Positions 52,829 to 64,000 of a DNA stretch of 64,000 bases are shown piece after piece. Where the stretch lies: NCBI GenBank assembly GCA_026125795.1, contig JAHCKM010000003.1, positions 186,001-250,000 on the forward strand. Reading direction: 5' to 3'. The translations under genes and the position numbers were made by a program. This stretch comes from Burkholderiaceae bacterium. Its GTDB lineage: Bacteria; Pseudomonadota; Gammaproteobacteria; Burkholderiales; Burkholderiaceae_C. Under the pieces are notes generated by a model that saw nothing but the letters and a program-made list of their open reading frames with translations, was not told where the DNA came from and did no database searches. The first letter of the stretch is position 1. The number at the start of each line of letters is the position of its first letter.

Positions 52829-53875
52829 ATGAAGGTGTCACGACTGCTGCTCGCCGTGTCTGCTGCGCTCGCGATGGGCGTGGCGCTGGCCCAACCGTTG
52901 CCCAAGACACATCTGCGCGTGGTGGGCTCGATCTCGAGCCTGCCGCAGTACAAGGACTACGAGGTCCCGTTCTGGACCAAGCAGCTCGCGCAGAAGTCCG
53001 GCGGCGCGGTCACCGCCGAGATCAAGGGCTTCAACGAGATGGGCCTGAAAGGTCCCGAAGTGCTGCGCCTGATGGGCCAGGGCGTGATGGAGATCGGCTC
53101 CACGGTGATCGCGTATCTTGCGGCCGACGACCCGGCCAACGAGATGCTCGACATGGCCGGCCTGCTGCCCGACTTGGCCACGGCGCGCAAGGTCACCGAC
53201 GCGCTGCGTCCGGTGTACGAAAAGCTCTACCGCGACAAGTTCGGCGTCGAGCTGCTCGGCTTCGGCACTTACCCGGCGCAGGTGCTGTACTGCAACGGCG
53301 AGATCAAGGGCCTAGCCGACGTCAAAGGCAAGAAGGTGCGCGCCGCGGGGCGCTCGCAGTCGGAGCTGATCACCGCGCTCGGCGGCACGCCGGTCACGCT
53401 GGCCTTCGGCGAGGTGGTGCCGGCGCTGCAGAACAAGACGGTCGACTGCGGCATCACCGGGACGCTCTCGGGCAACCTGGCCAAGTGGAACGAGGTCACC
53501 ACGCACCTGCTGGCGCTGCCGCTGTCGTGGGGCCAGATCGGCTACGCCGCCAACGCCAAGACCTGGGCTGGCTTCGATCCCAAGCTGCGCACCTTTCTTG
53601 ACGGCGAGATCAAGACGATGGAGAAGGCCGTGTGGGACGCGGCCGACCAGTTCACGCAGCAGGGCTACGAGTGCAACGCCGGCACCGATGCCTGCAAGCT
53701 CGGCAGCAAGGGCAAGATGAAGATCGTGCAGCCGAGCGCAGCCGACAAGGAGCTGCTGAAGAAGGTGCTGGCTGAAGTCATGGTCCCCAAGTGGGCCGAG
53801 CGCTGCAGCGCGGCCTGCGTGGCCGACTTCAACGCCACCGTCGGCAAGGTGGTCGGCCTGACGGCGAAGAAGTAG
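52829..53875 (+). CDS. TRAP transporter solute-binding protein (DctP), second system
   Basis: The 348-residue protein has a signal peptide (RLLLAVSAALAMGVALAQ) and AGGAGGGG before the ATG. The mature part (FWTKQLAQKSGGAVTAEIKGFNEMGLKGPEVLRLMGQGVMEIGS; VKGKKVRAAGRSQSELITALGGTPVTLAFGEVVPALQNKTVDCGITG) is a DctP-like fold. It is divergent in sequence from the first DctP here. It starts 12 bp after the DUF1445 stop, so transport and catabolism are co-expressed. Confidence 0.92.
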   Translation: MKVSRLLLAVSAALAMGVALAQPLPKTHLRVVGSISSLPQYKDYEVPFWTKQLAQKSGGAVTAEIKGFNEMGLKGPEVLRLMGQGVMEIGSTVIAYLAADDPANEMLDMAGLLPDLATARKVTDALRPVYEKLYRDKFGVELLGFGTYPAQVLYCNGEIKGLADVKGKKVRAAGRSQSELITALGGTPVTLAFGEVVPALQNKTVDCGITGTLSGNLAKWNEVTTHLLALPLSWGQIGYAANAKTWAGFDPKLRTFLDGEIKTMEKAVWDAADQFTQQGYECNAGTDACKLGSKGKMKIVQPSAADKELLKKVLAEVMVPKWAERCSAACVADFNATVGKVVGLTAKK

Positions 53876-53878
53876 GCG

Positions 53879-54487
53879 GTGGTCAGGCTGCTGGACAGCG
53901 CGCTCGGGGCGGCGCGCCGGCTCGCACACGCCGGAGCGCTCGCCGGCGGCCTGCTGATCCTGGCGGCGGCGCTGCTGGTGTCGGTGGACGTGACGCTGCG
54001 CAAGCTCGCCAACACCACGCTCGGCGGCGCCGACGAGCTCTCGGGCTACGCGCTGGCGATCGGCTCGACCTGGAGTTTTGCCTTCGTGCTGCTGGCGCGC
54101 GGCCATGTGCGCATCGACGCGCTGGTCCAGCACCTGCCGCGCCGGCTCGCCGCCGCTTGCGACCTGCTCGCGCTGGCCGGCCTGCTTGCGTTCGCATCGT
54201 TGATCGCATGGCACGGCGCCGGCGTGCTGGCGCAATCGTGGTCGCTGGGCGCGCGCTCCAACTCGTCGCTCGCGGTGCCGCTGGCGCTGCCGCAGGCGCT
54301 GTGGTGGATCGGCTATGCGGGCTTCGTGGTCTGCGCGGCACTGCTGTTGCTGCGCGCGGCCGCCTCGATGCTGGCCGGCGACCTGTCCGCGGCCAACCGG
54401 CTGATCGGTGCGCGCAGCGTCCAAGAAGAAGCGGCCGACGAGCTGGCCAACGCGATGGCGGCACGCAAGGCCGGTGCGACCCCATGA
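53879..54487 (+). CDS. TRAP transporter small permease (DctQ), second system
   Basis: The 202-residue protein starts with GTG three bases after dctP. It has four transmembrane helices, the second followed by the typical ARGHVRIDALVQHLP. The stop overlaps the large permease ATG by four bases (54484-54487). Confidence 0.9.
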   Translation: MVRLLDSALGAARRLAHAGALAGGLLILAAALLVSVDVTLRKLANTTLGGADELSGYALAIGSTWSFAFVLLARGHVRIDALVQHLPRRLAAACDLLALAGLLAFASLIAWHGAGVLAQSWSLGARSNSSLAVPLALPQALWWIGYAGFVVCAALLLLRAAASMLAGDLSAANRLIGARSVQEEAADELANAMAARKAGATP

Positions 54488-55770
54488 TTGCCACGGCGCT
54501 GCTCACGCTGCTCGCGCTGATGGCGCTGGCCATTCCGGTGGCCGCGTCGATGGGCCTGCTCGGCATGATCCTGGCGCAGCTCTATGCGTTCCTGCCGGTC
54601 AGCAAGGTGGCCGGCGAGATCGCCTGGAACTCCAGCAACGAGTTCCTGCTCGTCGCGCTGCCGCTGTTCATCCTGCTCGGCGAGCTGCTGCTGCGCTCGG
54701 GGCTGGCCGAGCGCATGTACGATGCACTCGCCAAGTGGCTGTCGTGGTTGCCGGGCGGGCTGATGCACTCCAACATCGCGGCGTGCGCGTTGTTCGCCGC
54801 CACGTCGGGCTCCAGTGTGGCCACCGCGGCCACCGTCGGCACCGTGGCATTGCCGCAGGCGCGGCGCCACGGCTACTCGGAACGTCTGTTCCTTGGCACG
54901 CTGGCCGCCGGCGGCACGCTCGGCATCCTGATCCCGCCGTCGATCAACATGATCATCTACGCGGTGCTCACCAACACGTCGGTGCCCAAGCTGTACCTGG
55001 CCGGCATCGTGCCCGGGCTCCTGCTGAGCCTCGGCTTCATGGTGGTGGTGCTGGTCGCCTGCCTGATCCAGCCCCGCTGGGGCGGCCAGCGCCTGCGCGC
55101 ATCGCTGGCCTCGTGCATGTTCTCGCTGGTGCACCTGGTGCCGCCGCTGGGCATCTTTCTGGTCGTGGTGGGCTCGATCTATGCCGGCATCGCCACGCCG
55201 ACGGAAGCAGCGTCGCTCGGCGTGGTGGCCGGCCTCGGGCTGGCGGCGGCGAACCGCGCCCTCAACTGGCCGATGCTGCGCGAGGCGCTGCTCGGCACCA
55301 TGAAGTCCACCGCGATGATCATGTTCATCGTGGTCGCCGCGTACTTTCTGAACTTCGTGATGTCGTCGATCGGGCTGACGACCAGGCTCACCGACTTCAT
55401 GCAAGGGCTGGGGCTGAGCAAGTGGCAGATGCTGTTCGCGGTGGTCGTGTTCTACCTGGTGCTCGGCTGCTTCATGGAGACGCTGTCGATGATGATCACG
55501 ACGATCCCGATCATCGCGCCGGTGATGCAGGCGCTCGGCTTTGACATGGTGTGGTTCGGCATCCTGGTCATCGTGCTGGTCGAGGCTGCGCTGATCACGC
55601 CGCCGGTCGGCCTCAACCTGTTCGTGGTGCACAACCTGCGCAAGAAGGGCTCGATGAACGACGTGATCGTCGGCACCTTGCCGTTCGTGGCGTCGATGTT
55701 CGCGCTGCTGTGGTTGCTGGCGCTGTTCCCGGGACTTGCGCTGTGGCTGCCGTCGGTGATCGGGTCATGA
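54484..55770 (+). CDS. TRAP transporter large permease (DctM), second system
   Basis: The 428-residue membrane protein has about 12 helices. Family motifs: NEFLLVALPLFILLGELLLRSG, TSGSSVATAATVGTVALPQARRHGY, GTLGILIPPSINMIIYAVLT and LITPPVGLNLFVVHN. It overlaps both neighbours by ATGA. Confidence 0.95.
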   Translation: MIATALLTLLALMALAIPVAASMGLLGMILAQLYAFLPVSKVAGEIAWNSSNEFLLVALPLFILLGELLLRSGLAERMYDALAKWLSWLPGGLMHSNIAACALFAATSGSSVATAATVGTVALPQARRHGYSERLFLGTLAAGGTLGILIPPSINMIIYAVLTNTSVPKLYLAGIVPGLLLSLGFMVVVLVACLIQPRWGGQRLRASLASCMFSLVHLVPPLGIFLVVVGSIYAGIATPTEAASLGVVAGLGLAAANRALNWPMLREALLGTMKSTAMIMFIVVAAYFLNFVMSSIGLTTRLTDFMQGLGLSKWQMLFAVVVFYLVLGCFMETLSMMITTIPIIAPVMQALGFDMVWFGILVIVLVEAALITPPVGLNLFVVHNLRKKGSMNDVIVGTLPFVASMFALLWLLALFPGLALWLPSVIGS

Positions 55771-56450
55771 GCGTTGGCTTCGACGTCTCGGGTCCGGAGC
55801 GCATCGAGCTCGAGCCGAGGCAGCTCGTGATCGCGGGCTGGACCGGCCGCGACCGGGCGGCGATCGATCACCACATCGAGGAGCTCGCCGCCATCGGCGT
55901 GCCGCGTCCGTCGAGCGTGCCGCTGTACTACCGCGTGGCCGTGTCGCTGCTGACGCAGTCTCGGCACATCGAGGTGCTGGGCCCCGGCAGCTCCGGCGAG
56001 GTCGAGCCGGTGCTGGTGCGCGCACGCGGCCGCTGGTGGCTCACCGTGGGCTCCGACCATACCGACCGCGACGCCGAGCGCAACGGCGTCGCGCTGTCCA
56101 AGCAGCTCTGTGCCAAGCCGGTCGCCACGGCGGCCTGGGCCTGGGACGCCGTGGCGGCGCACGCCGACACCATCGTGCTGCGCTCGGAGATCCTCGAACA
56201 CGGCCGCTGGGTGCGCTACCAGGACGGCACGCTGGCGAGCATCCGGCCGCTCGCGCAATTGATCGCCGGCCTGCCGGCGGACGCGCCGGTGGCCGACGGC
56301 CTGGTGCTGTTCTGCGGCACGCTGGGCGCGCTGCCCGATGCGAGCGGCCGGGGTGTGCGCCCGGCAGCACGCATGCGGCTGCTGCTGATCGACGGCGACC
56401 GAACACTGGAGCATGACTACGCGACGACCGCGCTGCCGCAGGTGGCCTAA
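55767..56450 (+). CDS. DUF2848 family protein
   Basis: The 227-residue cytosolic protein matches DUF2848: LVIAGWTGRDRAAIDHHIEELAAIGVPRPSSVPLYYRVAVSLLTQ and VGSDHTDRDAERNGVALSKQLCAKPVA. Some relatives resemble fumarylacetoacetate-hydrolase-like proteins. It is coupled to dctM by ATGA and precedes the oxoprolinase, so a step in the same degradative route is likely. Confidence 0.85.
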   Translation: MSVGFDVSGPERIELEPRQLVIAGWTGRDRAAIDHHIEELAAIGVPRPSSVPLYYRVAVSLLTQSRHIEVLGPGSSGEVEPVLVRARGRWWLTVGSDHTDRDAERNGVALSKQLCAKPVATAAWAWDAVAAHADTIVLRSEILEHGRWVRYQDGTLASIRPLAQLIAGLPADAPVADGLVLFCGTLGALPDASGRGVRPAARMRLLLIDGDRTLEHDYATTALPQVA

Positions 56451-56464
56451 AGTCGCAATGAACG

Positions 56465-56539
56465 CGCCCCCACGCTCGCTTCGCTCGCTGCCCCCCGCGG
56501 GGACGCGTCAGCGGCTTCGGGCGGCCGGGCGCCGCTGAC
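56465..56539. repeat. Dispersed GC-rich hairpin element, copy C
   Basis: CGCTCGCTGCCCCCC/GCGGGG is followed by GTCAGCGGC (56507-56515) pairing with GCCGCTGAC (56531-56539) around TTCGGGCGGCCGGGC. Compared with copy A, the changed stem bases are compensated on both arms. It ends three bases before the oxoprolinase ATG at 56543. Confidence 0.7.
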
Positions 56540-56542
56540 AAC

Positions 56543-60157
<3,615 letters not shown>

Positions 60158-60249
60158 GGCCCAACGTGCGCTGCCCCGGGGTTTCCGCGGGTGCGCGTGG
60201 CTTCGGGTGGCGTGGCTCGACGCGCGAAGCGTGATGAGGGACTGACTGG

Positions 60250-61014
60250 ATGCTGTTCGCGCTGAAGCTGGCGCTGGTGGCCGTGTCGATCGTCGCCGCC
60301 ACCGCAGCGGCGCGCCGCTGGGGCCATGCGGTGAGCGGCCTGATGGCCGGGCTGCCGATGATCATCGGGCCGATCACCGCGATCCTGCTGGTCGATCAGA
60401 GCGCCGAGCGTGTGCGCGCCATCCTGCTGGCCACGTTGCAGTGCCAGCCGGCGATGCTGCTGCATGTGTGGCTGTTCGCGCATGCGGCGCGGCGCTTGCC
60501 GTGGCCGCTGTGCCTGCTGATCGCCAACGCGCTGTACCTGCTGCTGGCCTGGGTGCTGACGCGGCTCGACCTCGGGCTCGTGTGGGCCACGGCGCTGGTG
60601 GGCGCCACCTGGCTCGCCAGCGTGCGCGCCTGGCCGCACACCGGCGGCGCGCACACCGGCCGCGTGACGGTCCCGCGCAGCGAGTTGTGGTGGCGCGTGG
60701 GCACCGCACTGGCCGTGGCGGGCGCCGTGATACAGGGCGCGGCCACCATGCCAGCCGCATGGGGCGGTGTGTTGCTCGCACTGCCGATCGCCGGCAACGT
60801 GCTGCCGGCGTTCACGCTGCCGCGCCATGGGCCGCAGGCCACCGCGCTGCTGCTGCGCGGCTTTGCGCATGGACAGATCGGCTTCACGGCGTTCGTTGCG
60901 TCGATGGTGCTGATGCTGCCCTGGCTGCACACGGCGGCGGCCTTCGTTCTGGCGCTGGCCGCGGCGCTGCTGGCGCCGTGGTTGCTCCGGCGCAGGCACG
61001 GGGTCTCGACCTGA
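60250..61014 (+). CDS. Integral membrane protein of unknown function
   Basis: The 254-residue protein has about eight hydrophobic segments and short charged loops (MLFALKLALVAVSIVAATAAARRWGH; VSGLMAGLPMIIGPITAILLVDQSAERV). The first half and last part repeat a similar GLPMIIGP / LPIAGNVLPAF arrangement, suggesting an internal duplication. I do not recognise the family. It is separated from the oxoprolinase by 92 bp and is not clearly part of that operon. Confidence 0.75.
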   Translation: MLFALKLALVAVSIVAATAAARRWGHAVSGLMAGLPMIIGPITAILLVDQSAERVRAILLATLQCQPAMLLHVWLFAHAARRLPWPLCLLIANALYLLLAWVLTRLDLGLVWATALVGATWLASVRAWPHTGGAHTGRVTVPRSELWWRVGTALAVAGAVIQGAATMPAAWGGVLLALPIAGNVLPAFTLPRHGPQATALLLRGFAHGQIGFTAFVASMVLMLPWLHTAAAFVLALAAALLAPWLLRRRHGVST

Positions 61015-61064
61015 CGCACGAACTCGGTCATGCTAGAAAGGTCCCTGGTTGCGGCCTTCTCCCA

Positions 61065-61091
61065 TGTAAGGTATCCGGCGCGCCGCTCGAC
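61065..61091 (+). promoter_or_regulatory. ECF sigma-type promoter candidate for the buf operon
   Basis: TGTAAGG (61065-61071) and CGAC (61088-61091) are separated by 16 bases, resembling the GTAA ... CG(A/T)C promoters of ECF sigma factors that often drive DUF2282/DUF692 operons. It lies about 58 bp before the bufA1 ATG, which has CCAGGAG upstream. Confidence 0.4.
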
Positions 61092-61148
61092 TGAACGCGC
61101 GTCCACGGCAACCCACCGGCGACGAACCATCCACCCAGGAGTGTTTCC

Positions 61149-61421
61149 ATGAATCAACGTCTGATCGTCTCTTCTGCATTGGCCTCGGTGCTGGCGCTCG
61201 GCCTCGGGGGCCAGGCGGCCGCTCAGAGCAAGGACAAGGAAAAGTGCTACGGCATTGCCAAGGCCGGGCAGAACGATTGCGCCAACATCGCGGGCACGCA
61301 TTCATGCGCCGGCCAGGCCAAGGTCGACAACGATCCCGGCGAGTGGAAGTACGTGGCCAAGGGCACGTGCAAGAGCATGAAAGGCATGACCGAAGCCGAA
61401 GTCAAGGCCAAGAAGGGGTGA
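61149..61421 (+). CDS. bufA1: Bufferin precursor BufA1 (DUF2282)
   Basis: The 90-residue precursor has a Sec signal peptide ([19 protein letters not shown]) and a short mature part with four cysteines (Cys33, 44, 53, 74) in the family spacing [15 protein letters not shown] ... [11 protein letters not shown] ... GTCKSM. In the bufferin family described in Caulobacter, cysteines are modified by the BufB/BufC pair and the exported peptide binds copper. AGGAG precedes the ATG. It heads a bufA1-bufB-bufC-doxX operon. Confidence 0.92.
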   Translation: MNQRLIVSSALASVLALGLGGQAAAQSKDKEKCYGIAKAGQNDCANIAGTHSCAGQAKVDNDPGEWKYVAKGTCKSMKGMTEAEVKAKKG

Positions 61422-61456
61422 TGCCGTCAAGCTGACGCGCTGAAGCTTCAAGCGCC

Positions 61457-62305
61457 ATGAACCAGGCCGGCATCGGATGGCGACAGCCGCACTATGGCGT
61501 GCTGCTCGAACGCCGGCCCGGCGTGGGTTTCATCGAGGTCCACTCGGAGAACTTCTTCGGCGACGGCGGCGCCGCGCTGGCCGTGCTGGAACGCGGCCGC
61601 GAACACTACCCTGTCAGCCTGCACGGCGTGGGCCTGGCGCTGGGCTCCGCCGTCGGGCTCGATCGGTGGCACCTCGAGCGACTGCAGCGCCTGGTGCAGC
61701 GCATCGACCCGGTGCGCGTCAGCGATCATGCGTGCTTCGCGCGCGCGCCGCTGCAGTCGGGACAGCCGGCGGTGCACGGCTCGGATCTGCTGCCGATCGC
61801 CTTCACGGACGCGGCGCTCGACATCATGGTGCGCAACGTGCAGCAGGTGCAGGAGACCTTGCGCCGCACGATCGCGGTGGAAAACCTGTCGGCCTATCTG
61901 CGCTGGGCCGACGATTCGATCGACGAGGCGCAGTTCTTCAACCGGCTCGCGCAGCGCAGCGGCTGCAGCCTGCTGCTCGATCTGAACAACCTCGTGGTCA
62001 ACGCCATCAACCAGGGAGCGGATCCGGTCGCCGCCGCGTGCCGCTTTGTCGATGCGATCGATCCGAGCCACGTGGCCGAGATCCATCTGGCGGGCTTCAG
62101 CGCCCAGGGACCGATGGTGATCGATGACCATGGCAGTCGCGTGCATGACCCGGTGTGGCAGGTGTACCGCCACACGATGCAGCGCCTCGGCCGGGTGCCG
62201 ACGCTGATCGAATGGGACACCGACATCCCGGCCCTCGACGTGCTGCTTGACGAAGCGCGGCATGCCGATGCGGTGATGGCTGAGGCCTCGGAGGTGATGG
62301 CGTGA
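61457..62305 (+). CDS. bufB: Bufferin maturase BufB, MNIO family (DUF692)
   Basis: The 282-residue enzyme is of the multinuclear non-haem iron oxidase family with a TIM-barrel fold. Metal-ligand motifs in order are [51 protein letters not shown] and IEWDTDIP, and all appear intact. It oxidises precursor cysteines with BufC. The ATG lies 35 bp after bufA1, and the stop overlaps bufC by GTGA. Confidence 0.93.
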   Translation: MNQAGIGWRQPHYGVLLERRPGVGFIEVHSENFFGDGGAALAVLERGREHYPVSLHGVGLALGSAVGLDRWHLERLQRLVQRIDPVRVSDHACFARAPLQSGQPAVHGSDLLPIAFTDAALDIMVRNVQQVQETLRRTIAVENLSAYLRWADDSIDEAQFFNRLAQRSGCSLLLDLNNLVVNAINQGADPVAAACRFVDAIDPSHVAEIHLAGFSAQGPMVIDDHGSRVHDPVWQVYRHTMQRLGRVPTLIEWDTDIPALDVLLDEARHADAVMAEASEVMA

Positions 62306-63102
62306 ACGCCCCGGCGCCGCAACGCGAAGCGCTGCGACAGCAGCAGCTGCTGCGCAGCCTGTGGCGGCGCGGTTCGGAGGCATCGCTCAACCTCTGGCTG
62401 CGCGAGTCGCCCGAGCGCGCGTTGCACGGACTGGCGGCCTATCGGGGCAACGCCGGCGCGATCGCCGAGCGCGCGCTGGCCGCTGCCTATCCCACCGTGC
62501 AGCAGCTGGTTGGCGAAGAATCGTTCGCGCAGCTCGCGCGCGCCGTGTGGCAGCGATTTCCGCCGCAGCGTGGCGACCTGGCGCAGTATGGCGATGCGCT
62601 GCCGGCGTGGATCGAGATCGACCCGCAGCTCGCGAGCGAACCGTACCTGGCCGACGTGGCGCGCGTCGATTGGGCCGTGCATGCGATCGAACAGGCGGCC
62701 GATGTGGAACAGCCGCCGGCAGGACTCGCGTTGCTCGCTGCAATCGATCCATCGCGGTTGCGCGTGCGGCTGCGCCCGGGGTTGGTGATCGTGGCATCGA
62801 ACTGGCCGGTGGTCACGATCTGGCAGGCGCATCGCCGTGACGGCGAAGACCGGTTCGCCCCGGTGCGCGCCGCGTTGGCGGCGCGGGCGCGCGAGACCGC
62901 GCTGGTCGCGCGCAACGCCTGGCGCGCCGAGGTCGAGGCGGTGGATCCCGCGACGGCCGCATTCACGCTGGCCTTGCAGCGCGGCGCCGATCTGGGCCGT
63001 GCATTGGACGACGCGGGAGACGCGCTGGCATTCGACCAGTGGCTTCAGCGCGCATTGACGAACCATTGGCTGCAGGCCATCGAACCTGTGTCCGACATTT
63101 GA
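62302..63102 (+). CDS. bufC: Bufferin maturation partner BufC (DUF2063)
   Basis: The 266-residue protein starts with a GTG overlapping bufB. The N-terminal DUF2063 segment ([70 protein letters not shown]) is characteristic. The C-terminal part is a variable winged helix-like region. It is thought to bind the precursor and deliver it to BufB. Confidence 0.9.
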   Translation: MNAPAPQREALRQQQLLRSLWRRGSEASLNLWLRESPERALHGLAAYRGNAGAIAERALAAAYPTVQQLVGEESFAQLARAVWQRFPPQRGDLAQYGDALPAWIEIDPQLASEPYLADVARVDWAVHAIEQAADVEQPPAGLALLAAIDPSRLRVRLRPGLVIVASNWPVVTIWQAHRRDGEDRFAPVRAALAARARETALVARNAWRAEVEAVDPATAAFTLALQRGADLGRALDDAGDALAFDQWLQRALTNHWLQAIEPVSDI

Positions 63103-63115
63103 GGGAGTTCTCACC

Positions 63116-63580
63116 GTGACGTCACTCACCGGCCACATCAACCTGCAGATCGATCGTGCCATCCGCGCGCTCGAGGCTGCGCAGCCGGCGGCGCAAGCGC
63201 TGGCGCGCCTTTACCTGGCGAAGGTGTTCTTCCTCGCCGGGCTGACCAAGGTGCGCGATTGGGACATCACGCTGACCCTGTTTGCCGACGAGTACCGCGT
63301 GCCGCTGCTGTCGCCCACGCTGGCAGCGTGGCTGGGCACCGGCGCCGAGCTGTTGCTGCCGGTGCTGCTGGTGCTCGGTCTGGGTGGGCGCATGGCGGCG
63401 CTCGGACTGTTCGTGTTGAACGCCGTGGCCGTGATCAGCCTCGGCGAGGTTGCCGAGCCCGCACTGCAGCAGCATGTGTTCTGGGGCAGTCTGCTGCTAG
63501 CGCTGGTGTTGTGGGGCCCCGGGCGCTGGTCGGTCGACGCGTGGTGGCTGGGGCGCAGCGCGCAGCGGCTGCACACCTGA
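63116..63580 (+). CDS. DoxX family membrane protein
   Basis: The 154-residue protein has four transmembrane segments with the DoxX signature ARLYLAKVFFLAGLTKVRDW and GTGAELLLPVLLVLGLGGRMAALGLF. It starts with GTG after GGGAG. It closes the bufferin operon, as is common, and may supply membrane redox equivalents; its role in bufferin export or maturation is not established. Confidence 0.88.
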   Translation: MTSLTGHINLQIDRAIRALEAAQPAAQALARLYLAKVFFLAGLTKVRDWDITLTLFADEYRVPLLSPTLAAWLGTGAELLLPVLLVLGLGGRMAALGLFVLNAVAVISLGEVAEPALQQHVFWGSLLLALVLWGPGRWSVDAWWLGRSAQRLHT

Positions 63581-63593
63581 AGCAAGCCGGGGC

Positions 63594-64000
63594 ATGCTCG
63601 ACCGCGCGGCGATCGCGCTGTTGCGGCCGGTGCTGGAGCGCGGTGCTCGCGGCCTGCTGCGTCTGGGTTTCAGTGCCAATGCAGTCACTGGCATCGGGTT
63701 TCTGATCGGCGTGGGCGCGGCGATGGCGATTGCGCAGCGCCGCTACGGGCTCGGCCTGGCACTGCTGCTGGCGAGCCGCCTGTGCGATGGGCTCGATGGC
63801 GCGCTGGCGCGGTTGACGCGGCCCACCGACCGCGGCGCGTTCCTCGACATCGTGCTGGACTTTTTGTTCTACGCCAGCATCCCACTGGCGTTTGCGATCT
63901 CCAGCCCGGCCGAACGAGCGCTACCGGCTGCGGTGCTGCTGGCCGCATTCGTCGGCACCGGGTCGAGCTTCCTGGCCTATGCGGCGCTGGCCGAGCGGCG
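63594..64000 (+). CDS. CDP-alcohol phosphatidyltransferase family protein (partial)
   Basis: The frame is open to the window end (about 135 residues). The family motif DG-x2-AR ... G-x3-D-x3-D is visible as DGALARLTRPTDRGAFLDIVLD, with seven rather than the usual eight residues between AR and G. Hydrophobic helices flank it. It transfers a phosphoalcohol from a CDP-linked donor in the inner membrane; the specific lipid cannot be assigned. It lies 13 bp after doxX and may be a separate unit. Confidence 0.8.
   Translation, partial: MLDRAAIALLRPVLERGARGLLRLGFSANAVTGIGFLIGVGAAMAIAQRRYGLGLALLLASRLCDGLDGALARLTRPTDRGAFLDIVLDFLFYASIPLAFAISSPAERALPAAVLLAAFVGTGSSFLAYAALAER

Noticed and set aside
63594-64000. 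The phosphatidyltransferase as a member of the bufferin operon
   Set aside because: It follows doxX by 13 bp, but the family is not a usual bufferin partner and the gene is cut, so membership cannot be judged.

Overview
The window is very GC-rich, densely coding DNA from a betaproteobacterium of the order Burkholderiales. The evidence is the gene content: a Bug/TctC-type binding protein, a BPSS1780-type membrane protein, the order polA / DUF2782 / thrB, xseB-ispA-dxs in a row, FolE2, and several TRAP transporters. A GC-rich dispersed hairpin of a kind I associate with Comamonadaceae-like genomes also recurs. Genus is not resolvable from sequence alone; a Rubrivivax/Leptothrix/Comamonadaceae relative is my best guess. 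No tRNA, rRNA, insertion sequence, prophage or CRISPR array was seen. Both edge genes are cut by the window.

Layout. 1-7.3 kb (minus strand): an electron-transfer locus made of a two-haem cytochrome b membrane protein, two giant periplasmic multihaem cytochromes c (24 and 23 haem motifs) and a SPOR/TPR protein that ends in a barrel-like domain. 7.9-9.9 kb: a DUF6502 + DUF5666-lipoprotein pair. 9.9-16.3 kb: patatin phospholipase, a secreted protein, UvrD helicase, a BPSS1780 membrane protein, ThrB and DUF2782. 16.5-29.2 kb: housekeeping genes (PolA, dienelactone hydrolase, ZIP transporter, UspA, mercaptopyruvate sulfurtransferase, Rieske oxygenase, XseB, IspA, Dxs, FolE2) and an EgtB/SenA-like enzyme. 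29.3-43.9 kb: two TonB receptors, a NarX/NarL-type two-component pair, and a PQQ alcohol-oxidation locus. That locus pairs a divergent five-gene ABC-transporter/beta-propeller operon with quinoprotein dehydrogenase, cytochrome c and binding protein. 43.9-46.5 kb: an orphan GspE/PilB-type ATPase. 46.6-49.5 kb: a TRAP operon with its own divergent regulator. 50.2-60.2 kb: racemase, LysR regulator, DUF1445 cyclase-like protein, a second TRAP transporter, DUF2848 and a fused 5-oxoprolinase, read together as a D-glutamate/5-oxoproline or related cyclic-amide catabolic island. 61.1-63.6 kb: a bufferin (bufA1-bufB-bufC-doxX) metal-binding RiPP operon. The window ends in a CDP-alcohol phosphatidyltransferase.

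The most unusual observations are: (i) the multihaem locus, which looks like a possible trans-envelope electron conduit; (ii) an 86-bp tandem repeat that splits the start of the racemase gene yet leaves a chain of ATGA-coupled mini-ORFs leading into it; (iii) a DNA polymerase I whose proofreading metal ligands are replaced; (iv) an EgtB-like enzyme lacking two iron-binding histidines; (v) a dispersed hairpin whose stem covaries between three copies, two of them at or just before start codons; and (vi) a PQQ dehydrogenase with the Asp-Tyr-Asp signature of lanthanide enzymes next to a TonB receptor and two-component system.
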